From Geomonas edaphica (lineage in GTDB: Bacteria; Desulfobacterota; Desulfuromonadia; Geobacterales; Geobacteraceae): a stretch of DNA of 64,000 nt. Below are positions 1 to 8,759 of the stretch, piece after piece. Location: NCBI RefSeq assembly GCF_004917075.1, contig NZ_SSYB01000006.1:34574-98573 (forward strand), in the 5' to 3' direction. The position numbers and the translations under genes were made by a program. The notes beneath the pieces were generated by a model. That model was not told the DNA's origin, did not search any database, and saw only the letters and a list, made by a program, of their open reading frames with translations. Within the stretch, counting starts at the first letter, position 1. Every line of letters begins with the position of its first letter.

Positions 1-186
1 GCATGCCCGGCACTTTAATTTATCTTTGGGGTCGGGAGTCCTCATTAAGGTTCGGGTGACGCCTGACGGGGAAGGGGGGAGAGGGGGCGGTGGAATGGTG
101 TGCGAGGAAGGGGAGGGGGGGAGGAGTGCTAGACGTCTAGCTGGAGGGGCCTCTTGCCGGCGCTGGACCGGCAAGAGGGGGAAAAG
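1..186. other. Intergenic end of the Tad locus, no gene seen
   Basis: I see no convincing gene here. The stretch is G-rich on the plus strand and lies downstream of the last small reading frame of the minus-strand Tad operon. Its one clear structure is the inverted repeat described separately at 150-178. Confidence 0.5.
150..178 (-). terminator. Stem-loop at the end of the Tad operon
   Basis: Two perfect 11-base arms, CCTCTTGCCGG and CCGGCAAGAGG, flank a 7-base loop just downstream of the last small minus-strand reading frame. Neither strand has a good U-run after it, so it may be a weak terminator or a transcript-end stabilising hairpin. Confidence 0.45.
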
Positions 187-270
187 TTACTTCCTGGAGG
201 ACTTCACGTACCCCAGTGCCAGTTGGACCGAAATGATGAGTAGTACGAACGTATTGAAATCGATCTTCAT
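187..270 (-). CDS. 27-residue single-pass membrane peptide at the end of the Tad operon
   Basis: This short frame runs from ATG at 270 to TAA at 187. A strong Shine-Dalgarno sequence (AAGGAGGTG) lies 6 bases upstream of the ATG. The product starts MKIDFNTFVLLIISVQLAL and ends in a basic tail (GYVKSSRK), so it has one hydrophobic helix of about 15 residues and a positively charged C-terminus. It lies 53 bases downstream of tadC on the same strand. The size and charge resemble small membrane peptides that regulate or stabilise larger complexes. I recognise no family. The good ribosome site and operon position support expression, but the length makes chance possible. Confidence 0.5.
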   Translation of the reverse strand: MKIDFNTFVLLIISVQLALGYVKSSRK

Positions 271-323
271 GCGCCTCACCTCCTTCAGGGTGGGATTGGG
301 CTCCGGTTTCGCGCACCGTGCGC

Positions 324-1232
324 TTACTTGAACACCTTTGCTATCTGCATCACGGCCGGTCCGAGTACGACCACCAGCAGCGCCGGGAAAATGGCGAAGA
401 CAAGCGGGAAGATGAGCTTTACTGTTGTCTTCGCCGCCTCCTCCTCCGCCATCTGACGCCGCCTGGTCCTGAGGTCGTCGGAAAAGGTGCGCAGCGCCTG
501 GCCGAGCCCGGTGCCGAACCGCTCGGTCTGGGCGAGCATGGTGGCGAAGGACCTAAGGTCATCCACCATGGTCCGCAACGCCATGTCCTTGAGGGCCTCC
601 ATGCGGGGTTTGCCGGCGCGGGTTTCCATGGTCACCTGCCGGATCTCCGCGGTGAGCGGGTTGTTGTCGAACTGCGGGGTCTCTGAGGCCCTAAGCAGCG
701 CCGCGTCCATGCTGAGCCCCGCCTCAACGCAAAGGGTTACCAGGTCGAGCAGGTCGGGCAGGGCGTGGAATATCGCCTCCTGGCGGTGCTTCACCCGTCG
801 CTTTAGCCATAAGCTGGGCAGGAGGTATCCGCAAACGGTCAATGCGGAGGTGATGAGCAAGGTGTTGGCGCTGAAATAGTCTTGGCCGGGGGCGGCCGCC
901 AGGAGCAGGTAGGGAAGCGGTAGTAATAAGGCGAGCAGCAGCTTGCTCCCGATGAAGGCATGCAGGGTGTCCCTGCGCAGTCCGGCCGCAACCAGCGCCT
1001 TGCGATAACGGGAGTTCTCTTCCTTTGGGAGCTTCACCCGTTCACCGATGCGGCTCAGTTTCCCGGCCCAAGCGCCCGATGCGGACTCCCTGGCAGCTCC
1101 CGGCTTATGCCCCGCCGGGAAAAAAGCGGAGAGACGCTGGGCGACGGTGCTCCGCCGGGTGAGGACGCCGTACAGGGCGGCACACAGAAAAAGCGCGGTG
1201 CAGAACACGGTGAAGGAGATGAGGTAGAGCAT
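324..1232 (-). CDS. tadC: TadC-like inner-membrane platform protein of the Tad pilus
   Basis: A 302-residue protein of the type II secretion F family. It has an N-terminal membrane segment, a pair of central membrane helices (about residues 85-140), a cytoplasmic helical domain with the DLLDLVTLCVEAGLSMDAAL signature, and a last C-terminal membrane helix (LIFPLVFAIFPALLVVVLGP). TadC pairs with TadB to form the inner-membrane base on which the TadA ATPase works. It starts at ATG 1232, behind GAGGTG, 9 bases after tadB ends, so the two are probably co-translated. Length is normal for the family. Confidence 0.93.
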   Translation of the reverse strand: MLYLISFTVFCTALFLCAALYGVLTRRSTVAQRLSAFFPAGHKPGAARESASGAWAGKLSRIGERVKLPKEENSRYRKALVAAGLRRDTLHAFIGSKLLLALLLPLPYLLLAAAPGQDYFSANTLLITSALTVCGYLLPSLWLKRRVKHRQEAIFHALPDLLDLVTLCVEAGLSMDAALLRASETPQFDNNPLTAEIRQVTMETRAGKPRMEALKDMALRTMVDDLRSFATMLAQTERFGTGLGQALRTFSDDLRTRRRQMAEEEAAKTTVKLIFPLVFAIFPALLVVVLGPAVMQIAKVFK

Positions 1233-1241
1233 GGTGCACCT

Positions 1242-2201
1242 CTAGATGCGGATGTTGATGATCTTCCTGATGACGGCAAGCCCGACGAGCTTCAGCAGCG
1301 CCGCGAGCAACAGGATGATCAGACCGGTCGGCTCTTTCAAAAGCGCCGACTCGTACTCGGGACTGGTGCTGTTGAAGACCAGGAAGGCGATCAGGGGGAG
1401 GGCTCCCAGTACGTAGCCCGACATCCTCCCCTGTGCGGTGTAGACCCTTACCTGACGTCTGATCTTCAGCCGCTCCCGTATGGTGCCGGCGAGTTTGTCC
1501 AGAAGCTCGGCGAGGTTGCCGCCGATCTCGGCGTTGATGGTCACCATGGTGGTGAAGAACCTGAGGTCGGGGCTTTCCACCCGTTCGTTCATCGCGGTGA
1601 GGGCATCCACCATCCTAAGCCCGAGCTGCTGTTGCTCGTGCGCCGTCCTGAAGAGGGGGCCGACCGGAGGGGGGATTTCCTCGGCCACGAGCTGCACCGC
1701 GACGGCGAGGGAGTGCCCGGCGCGTAGCGAGCGGGCGATCATGGTAAGCGCGTCGGGTAAAAGCTCGGTGAAGCGTTCGCGCCGGCGCGAGATCCTCAAG
1801 CGAAGCGCGATCTCCATGGTGCCGATGACGGCCGCTGCCGCCGCTGCTGCGGGTGCCGCCTGTCCGGTCACGAGCGCCGTTGCCGCTCCCGCGACGACCA
1901 CGGTCAGGGCACTTGCCGCAAGTACCGAAGCGGGCGGGATTGACATCCCCGCAAGCTCAAGCCTTTTGACGATGCTGCGCGCGAGTGGCGTACCGGTCAC
2001 GAGGGCTCCGGCACGGCGGGCCTGCTCGGTGAGGCGTGCCTGCAGTTCCGGAGGGAGCTCCCGGTCCGTCCCTGCCAGTTGCTGTAGCCGCCTTTTCAGC
2101 TCGGTGCGTGGCGATGCGCTTCGCTGCACGAGGTAGAGGCAGGCGGCGCCGAAGGAGAAGAGGGCTGTGAGGAAAACGAAGGTGACGATGGGGATGAGCA
2201 T
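1242..2201 (-). CDS. tadB: TadB-like inner-membrane platform protein of the Tad pilus
   Basis: A 319-residue type II secretion F-domain protein with an N-terminal anchor helix, a second hydrophobic alanine-rich segment near residues 95-125, and a GspF-type core (LLPDALTMIARSLRAGHSLA; NLAELLDKLAGTIRERLKIR), ending with two C-terminal helices. It is the partner of TadC in the Tad pilus platform. AGGAGA lies a few bases upstream of ATG 2201. The gene follows tadA by 15 bases. No unusual residues were noted. Confidence 0.93.
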   Translation of the reverse strand: MLIPIVTFVFLTALFSFGAACLYLVQRSASPRTELKRRLQQLAGTDRELPPELQARLTEQARRAGALVTGTPLARSIVKRLELAGMSIPPASVLAASALTVVVAGAATALVTGQAAPAAAAAAAVIGTMEIALRLRISRRRERFTELLPDALTMIARSLRAGHSLAVAVQLVAEEIPPPVGPLFRTAHEQQQLGLRMVDALTAMNERVESPDLRFFTTMVTINAEIGGNLAELLDKLAGTIRERLKIRRQVRVYTAQGRMSGYVLGALPLIAFLVFNSTSPEYESALLKEPTGLIILLLAALLKLVGLAVIRKIINIRI

Positions 2202-2216
2202 GACCGTCTCCTGGGG

Positions 2217-3524
2217 CTAGAACATGGCCTGGGGGAGCTCGATGCCGAAAAGCCGGAACCGTTCGGCGAAGAGGGGACGGACGCCGGTGGTGACGAACTC
2301 CCCGACGACCCTTCCCTCCCGGTCGATCCCCTGCTGCTGGAAGACCATCACGTCGTGCATTACGATGGTGTTCCCCTCCATCCCGGTGATCTCCGAGAGC
2401 TTCATCACCTTACGGGTGCCGTCAGAGAAGCGCACGAGCTGCAGCACGAGGTTCAGGGCCGAGGCGAGCTGTTCCTTCACGGCCCGCTCGGGAAGCTCGA
2501 CGCCTGACATGAGCACCATGGTTTCCAGCCGGGAGAGGGCGTCCCGGGGCGTGTTCGAGTGGACGGTGGAGAGTGAGCCGTCGTGCCCGGTGTTCATCGC
2601 CTGCAAAAGGTCGAGCGCCTCGGCGCCGCGCACCTCGCCGATGATGATTCGGTCCGGCCGCATCCTGAGGGCGTTACGCAAAAGGTCGCGCGAGGTCACC
2701 TCGCCCCGTCCCTCGAGGTTCGGCAGCCTCGTCTCCAGGCGCACCACGTGTTCCTGCTTGAGCTTCAGCTCGGCCGAGTCCTCGATGGTTACCACGCGCT
2801 CGCCTTCCGGGATGAAGGCGGAGAGGACGTTCAAAAGGGTGGTCTTCCCGGTCCCGGTCCCGCCCGAGACGAGGATGTTGAGGCGCGTCTGCACCGCCGC
2901 CTCGAGAAGCTGCGCCATGCGCTCGTCGACCGTTTCCAGCTGTACCAGGTCTTTCATGGTGAGGGGGTCGCGGCCGAAGCGGCGGATAGAGAGGACCGGT
3001 CCGTCCAGGGCGAGCGGGGGGATGATGGCGTTCACCCGGGAGCCGTCGGGAAGCCTCGCGTCGACGTAGGGGGAGGATTCGTCGATGCGCCTTCCCACCT
3101 TTGAGACGATGCGCTCTATGATCTGCATCAGGTGCGCGTTGTCCCGGAAGCGTACCGGTGTCCGAAAGAGCCTTCCCTCCCGCTCGATGTAGACGCTGGA
3201 GCTGTTGTTGACGAGGATGTCGGAGATCCTGTCGTCGGCGAGCAGAGGCTCGAGCGGCCCGAGGCCGAAGGTTTCGTGCTGGATTTCACGGACCAGCCGG
3301 TCCCGCTCCTTCTGGTTCAGGGGGATCCCCTCCCCGGTGATGAGCGTCTCGATGATGCCGCGGATCTGCTCCGTCATCTCGCAGCTTCTCATCAGGTCCA
3401 TCTTAGCGAGGTCGATGGTATCGATCAGGCGCCGGTGGATGCGGGTTTTCATCTCCTTCAACTGATCGTCATCCGCCATGACGGCGTCTTCGCCTGCCTT
3501 CCTAAGCGGGTCGTCCAACAGCAT
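2217..3524 (-). CDS. tadA: TadA/CpaF-type secretion ATPase
   Basis: A 435-residue type II/IV secretion ATPase that powers Flp pilus assembly in the cytoplasm. The N-terminal helical domain is followed by the RecA-like core. Walker A is [10 protein letters not shown] at about residues 220-229. The later segments [25 protein letters not shown] and STVHSN are the Walker B, Asp/His box and sensor regions typical of CpaF. An N-terminal extension of about 20 residues precedes the conserved region. ATG 3524 has a strong GGGGGGAG site upstream. It sits between tadZ and tadB in the standard Tad order. Confidence 0.96.
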   Translation of the reverse strand: MLLDDPLRKAGEDAVMADDDQLKEMKTRIHRRLIDTIDLAKMDLMRSCEMTEQIRGIIETLITGEGIPLNQKERDRLVREIQHETFGLGPLEPLLADDRISDILVNNSSSVYIEREGRLFRTPVRFRDNAHLMQIIERIVSKVGRRIDESSPYVDARLPDGSRVNAIIPPLALDGPVLSIRRFGRDPLTMKDLVQLETVDERMAQLLEAAVQTRLNILVSGGTGTGKTTLLNVLSAFIPEGERVVTIEDSAELKLKQEHVVRLETRLPNLEGRGEVTSRDLLRNALRMRPDRIIIGEVRGAEALDLLQAMNTGHDGSLSTVHSNTPRDALSRLETMVLMSGVELPERAVKEQLASALNLVLQLVRFSDGTRKVMKLSEITGMEGNTIVMHDVMVFQQQGIDREGRVVGEFVTTGVRPLFAERFRLFGIELPQAMF

Positions 3525-3576
3525 AGCTCCCCCCTTTCGGCACCCTAGCCGCGTTCAGGCGCTAGAGCCCGGCGCC

Positions 3577-4698
3577 CTAGCGCCTGACGCGCTCGGCTAG
3601 CCCCTTTATCGCCCTGCTGACCGGTGACTTTGGCAGCAGCTTGACGACCGGGATCCCTTTGTTTATCGAGGCGACCACGTCGCCGTACTCGTTGGGGATG
3701 GCCTGGAACACCGGGATGCCCAGTACCTTTTCAGCGTCTTTGAGCTGGATGTCCGCCCTTGGGAGGTACCGGTTGATGACGAGCTTCACTCGGTCGCTTC
3801 CCAGCCCCCTCGCCTCCATGGCGGCTATGTAGCGCTTGGTGTGTTTGAGGGCGGGGAGGCTCAGGGTCGTGGTGAAGAGGATGAGGTTGGCGCTGGAAAG
3901 GATGGAGGAGTTGCAGCCGGCCAAAAGCCCCACCGCATCGACCACGACATAGGAGAAGATCCCGCGCAATAGTTCCAGCACGCGCTGCACCTGCTCGGGT
4001 GTGATGGAGACCGCCTCGTCCACCTCCAGCGGTTCGGTGAGGATGTAGGGGCCGGAGCTGTGGCGCGTCATCACCCCCATGAGGAACTCGGCGTCGAGGC
4101 GCTCCATGTTGCTCGTGACGCTGCTAAGGGTGTAGGCGGGGTTCACGTTCAGGAAGGTGCTGACGTCGCCGGCCTCCAGGTTCAAGTCCACCATGGCGAC
4201 TTTGGCGCCGTCCTCGGCTAGCGCCGCGGCGAGGTTGACCGCGATGGTGGTGGTCCCCATGCCCCCGATCGGGTTGTAGACGACGATGATCTCCCCTGCT
4301 GGGGTCGCCTGGGGGGCGACCGGGAAAAGCAGGCGCCCTACCTTCCGCATGGACTGGTCCAGTTCCTCGGGTGCTATGGGGCGCAGCAGGTATTCCACCG
4401 CACCGGCGCGCATGAGCGCCATAAACCCCTCGACGCTCTTCTCGGCCGAACAGGCGATGACCGAGGCCCTAGGGAACCGCGCGGTGATGGCGCGGATGTC
4501 CCGGATCCCCTTCTCGACCGTCCCGACCCCGAGGAACACGACGTTTGGGACCCCCTTGGAAAGCGAGGTCTCCCTCGTGGCATGCTCGACGGTTCCCGCG
4601 ACGGTGATCGCGTCGGCGTACATCTTCAAGGAAGACTGGAGCGCCTCTCGGGCCGCGCTGTCCTCGTCGATGATGGCAATGGAAAACTCGGCAGTCAT
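3577..4698 (-). CDS. tadZ: TadZ/CpaE-like pilus localisation ATPase, atypical Walker A
   Basis: About 373 residues. The N-terminal 120 residues look like a response-regulator receiver fold (FSIAIIDEDSAAREAL; AGAVEYLLRPI), but the usual phospho-acceptor aspartate position reads VFLGV, so it is probably not phosphorylated. The C-terminal MinD/ParA-like domain has NPIGGMGTTT where the family has KGGVGKTT, so both expected lysines are missing; VAMVDLNLEAGDVSTFL still follows. Such degenerate ATPase sites are known in TadZ/CpaE proteins, which place the pilus machine at the cell pole. I chose ATG 4698. An upstream TTG (4743) would add 15 unconserved residues. Confidence 0.85.
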   Translation of the reverse strand: MTAEFSIAIIDEDSAAREALQSSLKMYADAITVAGTVEHATRETSLSKGVPNVVFLGVGTVEKGIRDIRAITARFPRASVIACSAEKSVEGFMALMRAGAVEYLLRPIAPEELDQSMRKVGRLLFPVAPQATPAGEIIVVYNPIGGMGTTTIAVNLAAALAEDGAKVAMVDLNLEAGDVSTFLNVNPAYTLSSVTSNMERLDAEFLMGVMTRHSSGPYILTEPLEVDEAVSITPEQVQRVLELLRGIFSYVVVDAVGLLAGCNSSILSSANLILFTTTLSLPALKHTKRYIAAMEARGLGSDRVKLVINRYLPRADIQLKDAEKVLGIPVFQAIPNEYGDVVASINKGIPVVKLLPKSPVSRAIKGLAERVRR

Positions 4699-4756
4699 CT
4701 TGAGCCCCTTCACCGGGCCTTCCCCGGTGTCACATGTCCGCAACCGGCCACCGCCG

Positions 4757-6079
4757 CTAGTGTGTCTTAGGTATCCAGTCGAACTCCCGTTTTTCTCCCG
4801 GTTTCACCCGGTCCGTGGGGAGCACGGTGGCCTCCCCCGGAGGCGTAGGTTGCACGATCTTAGGCGTGATGAAGAATACGAGGTCTTTTTCTCTCATCTC
4901 CTTGTCCGTGGCCCGAAACAGTGCGCCGAGGATCGGGATGTCCCCAAGGAGCGGAATCTTTGACATGTTCCTCACCTGTTCTTCCTGAAGCAGCCCCGCG
5001 AGGACCAGGCTCTCCCCCTCGCGCAGCTCGACGCTGGTGCGTACGTCACGCGTGTCGATGATGGGGTAGCCATTCACGGCGAGCGTTCCGGCGATGCTGC
5101 TCACCTCGGCCGGGTCGATCTTCAGGTTGATGAGACCGCTTGGCAGCACCTCGGGTTTGAACCTCAGCTTCACCCCGACCGTTTCGAAGACGATGGAGGT
5201 GGTGGCGGTCCCGCCGGTACTCACCACTACGTTGTACGGGATCTTGCTCCCTGCCAGGAAATCCCCTTCCTGTCCGCTCTTCACCAGGAGGTTCGGCTCG
5301 GCGAGGATCTTTGCGAGCCCCTTGCTGCTAAGCGCCTGCAGCACCGCCCCGATACCGGCCGGGAAGTAGGAGACCCCGACGGTGAACGGGTCCAGAGGGT
5401 CGAACGAGGTGAGTGCTGGGACCGAGCCGGCTATCCCCTTGAGCCCCGCGGAGGAACTCGTGCTGCTTGGTGCCGCGATGAGGTTCAAGAACCCCTCGGC
5501 GCTGGTCCCTTTGACCATGGCACTGATGCCTAACTGCTTGAGCGAGGTGCGATCCACCTGCGCCACCTTGACCTGTAGCAGCACCTGCGCGGGAGGCTCG
5601 ACGGTGAGGTGGTTCAGCACCTTTGGTGCGTACGCCTTCGCGATCTCCTCCGCCCTCTTCAGGGTGGCTTCGCTGGCAACGCTCCCGGAGAGGACAAGAG
5701 TGTCCCGGGCAAACTGCACGTTGATGTCGTCGTCGGGAGCCCACTCCTCAAGGAGCGACTCGATACCTTCCCGGTCCCCGACCACGCTCACGTCGAAGAA
5801 GATGGGCTTGTCGCTGTTTTGCTCCCACACGACCAGGTTGGTGTTGCCGATCTTCTTGCCGTTGATGAGGATCTGGTTGCGTCGCGGGGGATCGGGGACG
5901 TCGATGATGTCGCGGTCGGTGATGGTGATATAGGTTGCCGGCTGCTTCAGCGTCAGCACAACCCCCTTGTTGACGATCACCGTGGTCGGGACCCCGGCCG
6001 AGGCCGCTTGGGGGGGGAGTGTTGCCATCAGCAGTGTCACGGCAAACGCAAGGCTTTTAAGGGCGCGGAGAAACGTCAT
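4757..6079 (-). CDS. rcpA: RcpA/CpaC-type outer-membrane secretin of the Tad pilus
   Basis: A 440-residue secretin with a signal peptide (residues 1-28, ending near SAG). Next come an N-terminal pilus-secretin domain (VVLTLKQPATYITITD), a BON-like domain (about 120-165) and the C-terminal secretin domain with ILAEPNLLVKSGQEGDFLAG and the VPLLGDIP-like signature (KIPLLGDIPILGALFR). It forms the gated outer-membrane channel for the Flp pilus. GAGGTG precedes ATG 6079. It lies between cpaB and tadZ, the standard gene order. Confidence 0.94.
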   Translation of the reverse strand: MTFLRALKSLAFAVTLLMATLPPQAASAGVPTTVIVNKGVVLTLKQPATYITITDRDIIDVPDPPRRNQILINGKKIGNTNLVVWEQNSDKPIFFDVSVVGDREGIESLLEEWAPDDDINVQFARDTLVLSGSVASEATLKRAEEIAKAYAPKVLNHLTVEPPAQVLLQVKVAQVDRTSLKQLGISAMVKGTSAEGFLNLIAAPSSTSSSAGLKGIAGSVPALTSFDPLDPFTVGVSYFPAGIGAVLQALSSKGLAKILAEPNLLVKSGQEGDFLAGSKIPYNVVVSTGGTATTSIVFETVGVKLRFKPEVLPSGLINLKIDPAEVSSIAGTLAVNGYPIIDTRDVRTSVELREGESLVLAGLLQEEQVRNMSKIPLLGDIPILGALFRATDKEMREKDLVFFITPKIVQPTPPGEATVLPTDRVKPGEKREFDWIPKTH

Positions 6080-6123
6080 GGGTCACCTCGTCCGATGCGG
6101 AAGCGGTCATTTTATCGGCACTT

Positions 6124-6984
6124 TTACTCGGGGTATTGTCGTGAAGACTTCTCTGATCCCCTGACGATCACCAGGGTGTAGGAGGCCCCCAGCGTCGGCT
6201 TTGCCTCCCGTTTCGGGCGTGTCAAGGGGGCGCGGTTTGCCACCGGTTGCGGCGTGCGGGCGGCCTGCACCCCGAGAAGCCTGGATACGGTGATCCCACG
6301 GGAGGCAACAGGGGCGCTGTCGGAGATGTTTCGAAGCAGCAGCTGCAGTGACCCCTTGCTCGCAGAAAGCACCAGCTTTTCCGAATCCTCCGGCGTTAGG
6401 TCGAGGGTGACGGTCGGCACCACCACGGGCTTTCCCCCCTTCTGGTCGGTGATCTGGCCGGTGGCAAGCACGGGGGCATTCTCGAGGACGATTCTACTGA
6501 TGCTGTCTCTTTCGTTTTCCGGCAGGGGCATGGTCACGACGACGTCGACCCGGTCGCTCGGGGTGAGAAACCCCGCGACCCCCGCTACTTCATTAACAGC
6601 GACGGTGACGGCGCGGTGCCCCTGCGGCACCACGTAGGTCATGAAACCGCTCCCGGGGGCGCCGGAGCAGGGCTTTAGTTTCGCCTCGGTGACGGCGTCG
6701 CCGCCGTTGATCGGTCGAACCGCCACCCGGTTCACCAGGGGCTCCGGCTCACGGCTGCTTCCGGGGGGGATGCTGTCTTTGGGCCAGCTCGTTACCTTAA
6801 GCTGCGCCTCCTTGATTGTGGACCCGACCGGGATGTCCGTCGCGGCGACGACGATCCTTTGCGGTTGGACCGCCTTGAAGGTAGCCATTTCCTTTTGCAG
6901 GTAGGTGTAGGAGAGCCAGGCCGCGGCCACGGCGAACAGCAAAGCGAATACCGAGACCACTGCGACAGTGTTTGGGCGGGTCAT
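6124..6984 (-). CDS. cpaB: CpaB/RcpC Flp pilus assembly protein with SAF domain
   Basis: A 286-residue periplasmic protein with one N-terminal membrane helix (residues 8-28) and a SAF domain (RIVVAATDIPVGSTIKEAQL) that may bind peptidoglycan or carbohydrate. The RcpC-type central region (FLTPSDRVDVVVTMP) follows. It is thought to link secretin and inner platform. The start ATG 6984 has a perfect GAGGAGG site. It is the first gene after the pilin. The C-terminal tail is basic and proline-rich. Confidence 0.93.
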   Translation of the reverse strand: MTRPNTVAVVSVFALLFAVAAAWLSYTYLQKEMATFKAVQPQRIVVAATDIPVGSTIKEAQLKVTSWPKDSIPPGSSREPEPLVNRVAVRPINGGDAVTEAKLKPCSGAPGSGFMTYVVPQGHRAVTVAVNEVAGVAGFLTPSDRVDVVVTMPLPENERDSISRIVLENAPVLATGQITDQKGGKPVVVPTVTLDLTPEDSEKLVLSASKGSLQLLLRNISDSAPVASRGITVSRLLGVQAARTPQPVANRAPLTRPKREAKPTLGASYTLVIVRGSEKSSRQYPE

Positions 6985-7118
6985 ACGTTTCCTCCTCGTT
7001 CACGTGCGCCGGCAGCCACATGCGGGGGTGCTGGATCAGAGGGGAGGCGCCCTTAAGAAGGCGATGCCAGGGGCCACCTGCGGCGGAGTGCGCGCGCAGG
7101 TGGCCCCACGGAGCCGTT

Positions 7119-7307
7119 TCAGCGGGCACTCAGGTTGGTGTTGACGTCCGTGAACACGGTGCTGGTCGTTCTGCCGAGGGTTCTCACCGCAACCATCACT
7201 ACGATCGCGATGAGCACCAGTATCAGAGCGTACTCGACCAACCCCTGCCCACTGATGCTTTTGAACAGACACTTCATCTTGCTTGATACTTTCGCTTTTA
7301 CAGACAT
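7119..7307 (-). CDS. flp: Flp/Fap-family pilin
   Basis: A 62-residue prepilin. A basic leader of about 20 residues ends in ISG, followed by QGLVEYALILVLIAIVV. This is the Flp signature: cleavage at G|Q, a glutamate at mature position 5 and a hydrophobic helix. The C-terminal tail (TVFTDVNTNL) is typical. ATG 7307 has GGGAGGTCAAC upstream; a longer frame to 7388 lacks any leader logic. It is the first gene of the minus-strand Tad operon. No prepilin peptidase (TadV) is present in the window, so it must be encoded elsewhere. Confidence 0.95.
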   Translation of the reverse strand: MSVKAKVSSKMKCLFKSISGQGLVEYALILVLIAIVVMVAVRTLGRTTSTVFTDVNTNLSAR

Positions 7308-7734
7308 GTTGACCTCCCTTTTCGTGGCTGCTGTTGGAGTATCTACCACCCGGACTTCAGTACAACATCGCGGTGATGTTGTTTGCACAACTGATTTGAT
7401 TGGATGCAGTACCGGTGATGATTCCTAGTTGTTCTGATTCAAACAGTTATTTCAACTCAGGATATGTGTGGTCATGCGGGTTGTTAGTGATCATGACTCG
7501 TAACAATCATTAAATTTTGCTGGAAATTAAAAAACTTTAAAATACTACGACGGCGGAACGATTGTGCAAGCGATTTTTTTAGGGGCCCGAGGAATTCCGG
7601 GTGGCCTCTCTCCGTTAATTGAGGATGGCCCTTTTTTGCCTTCCGGCCGGCTTGAAATTGGAGGTCTCTAACCTATACTGGTGCCTGTTTTGTCCGGAGG
7701 GTGCCGGCAATCGCGGCGCGCAAGGAGCTTTCTT
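7308..7734. promoter_or_regulatory. Divergent control region between the flp and tadE operons
   Basis: This gap of 427 bases holds no gene and includes an AT-rich patch at about 7500-7555, unlike the GC-rich surroundings. A clear plus-strand sigma-70 promoter is listed separately. For the pilin side I see only a weak candidate on the minus strand, TTGTAC (7360-7365) with 16 bases to GATACT (7338-7343), which would give a leader of roughly 20 bases. Confidence 0.5.
7652..7679 (+). promoter_or_regulatory. Sigma-70 promoter for the tadE-tadE-tadG operon
   Basis: TTGAAA at 7652-7657 and TATACT at 7674-7679 are separated by 16 bases. The first coding start is at 7735 behind AAGGAG, giving a leader of about 50 bases. 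Confidence 0.7.
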
Positions 7735-8226
7735 ATGCGGAACGATAAAAGGGGGCAGGCGTTGGTGGAGCTCGCGCTGGTGGTTGTGATCGTTTCCCTG
7801 CTGGGGTTCGCGGTCATCGATCTGGGGTGGATTTTTTACGCAAACCTCACCATGCAGCACGCGGTAAGAGAGGGGGCGCGGCTCGCCGTTACTGGCTCCA
7901 GCGATGGGGCACCCTCGCGCAGGGCGGCTCTTATCGCCAAGATTAGGGAACAGTCCATGGGGCTCTACGACCGCAACCTCCATAACCCGAAGGACCCGAA
8001 GGTGAGCGTGCTTCCCCGTGATGTCCTGGCCTTTGCCAACTACACCGGTGCCCCGGTCGAAGATGGGGGAGACCCCGGTGAGCCGAACCGGCTCATCATG
8101 GTAAGCCTCACCTATACCTGTCCGCTGCTGACGCCGGTCCTCAGGCCGGTCTTCGGCCCTACCTACACCTTCACCGCTAGATCAACCATGAGAAACGAGG
8201 ACTTCCCCCTTAAGGAGGGGAAATAA
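7735..8226 (+). CDS. tadE: TadE-like pseudopilin
   Basis: A 163-residue pseudopilin with RGQALVELALVVVIVSLLGFAVIDLGW near the N-terminus, i.e. the Tad pseudopilin cleavage region plus a membrane helix, followed by a periplasmic domain of about 130 residues. TadE/TadF proteins are minor subunits of the Flp pilus. ATG 7735 has AAGGAG 7 bases upstream; the frame remains open upstream but lacks a comparable site. Its stop overlaps the next gene's start (TAATG), which suggests coupled translation. Confidence 0.88.
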   Translation: MRNDKRGQALVELALVVVIVSLLGFAVIDLGWIFYANLTMQHAVREGARLAVTGSSDGAPSRRAALIAKIREQSMGLYDRNLHNPKDPKVSVLPRDVLAFANYTGAPVEDGGDPGEPNRLIMVSLTYTCPLLTPVLRPVFGPTYTFTARSTMRNEDFPLKEGK

Positions 8227-8744
8227 TGAGGCCCGGGGGGAGCTGGAACCGGGCGCGTGGTCAGGCCTGCGTCGAGCTTGCCCTGCTGCTGCTCGTTTTC
8301 GGGCTGGTGCTGCTGGCGATCTACGATTTCTCCTGCGCTATCCGCGCCAACACCGTGATATCAAACGTGAGCCGCGAGGGGGCCAACCTCGCTGCCCGCC
8401 CCGCTCCGGGGACGCTACCGGATCTGCAGGGGATCATGGATCTCCTGGCGGCCACCGCCCAGCCGCTGGACATGGCGCAAAGGGGGATGATGTACATCAC
8501 CGAGGTGCAGGGGGACACCATCCAGGCGCAGGAGGCGTGGAATAAAGGGGCCCTGAGGGTCGACAGCAGGATTGGAACCTACACGCCGGGTGGGGCGCAC
8601 CCACAGGCGTTGGGCCTGGACGCGCTGAAGCTGGGGAACGGGGAGAGGGTTTTCGTCGTGGAGGTTTTCTACGAGTACCGGAGTCTTTTTTCCGGGAGCA
8701 TGGTGACGCTGGACAAGCAGTTCTACGCGAGGACCGTCTTCTGA
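8226..8744 (+). CDS. Second TadE-like pseudopilin
   Basis: A 172-residue protein with RGQACVELALLLLVFGLVLLAIYDF near the N-terminus, the same pseudopilin pattern (Q-A-x-V-E-L-A-L) as the preceding gene. The remainder is a soluble extracytoplasmic domain. In Tad loci two such proteins (TadE and TadF) often occur together; I cannot say which is which. It overlaps the upstream stop codon by one base, and GAGGGG lies upstream. Confidence 0.82.
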   Translation: MRPGGSWNRARGQACVELALLLLVFGLVLLAIYDFSCAIRANTVISNVSREGANLAARPAPGTLPDLQGIMDLLAATAQPLDMAQRGMMYITEVQGDTIQAQEAWNKGALRVDSRIGTYTPGGAHPQALGLDALKLGNGERVFVVEVFYEYRSLFSGSMVTLDKQFYARTVF

Positions 8745-8759
8745 CGGTACGGAGGGGAC

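Noticed and set aside
7625-7640. Sigma-54 promoter in TGGCCCTTTTTTGCC before tadE
   Set aside because: The GG-to-GC distance is one base too short; a good sigma-70 promoter lies just downstream.
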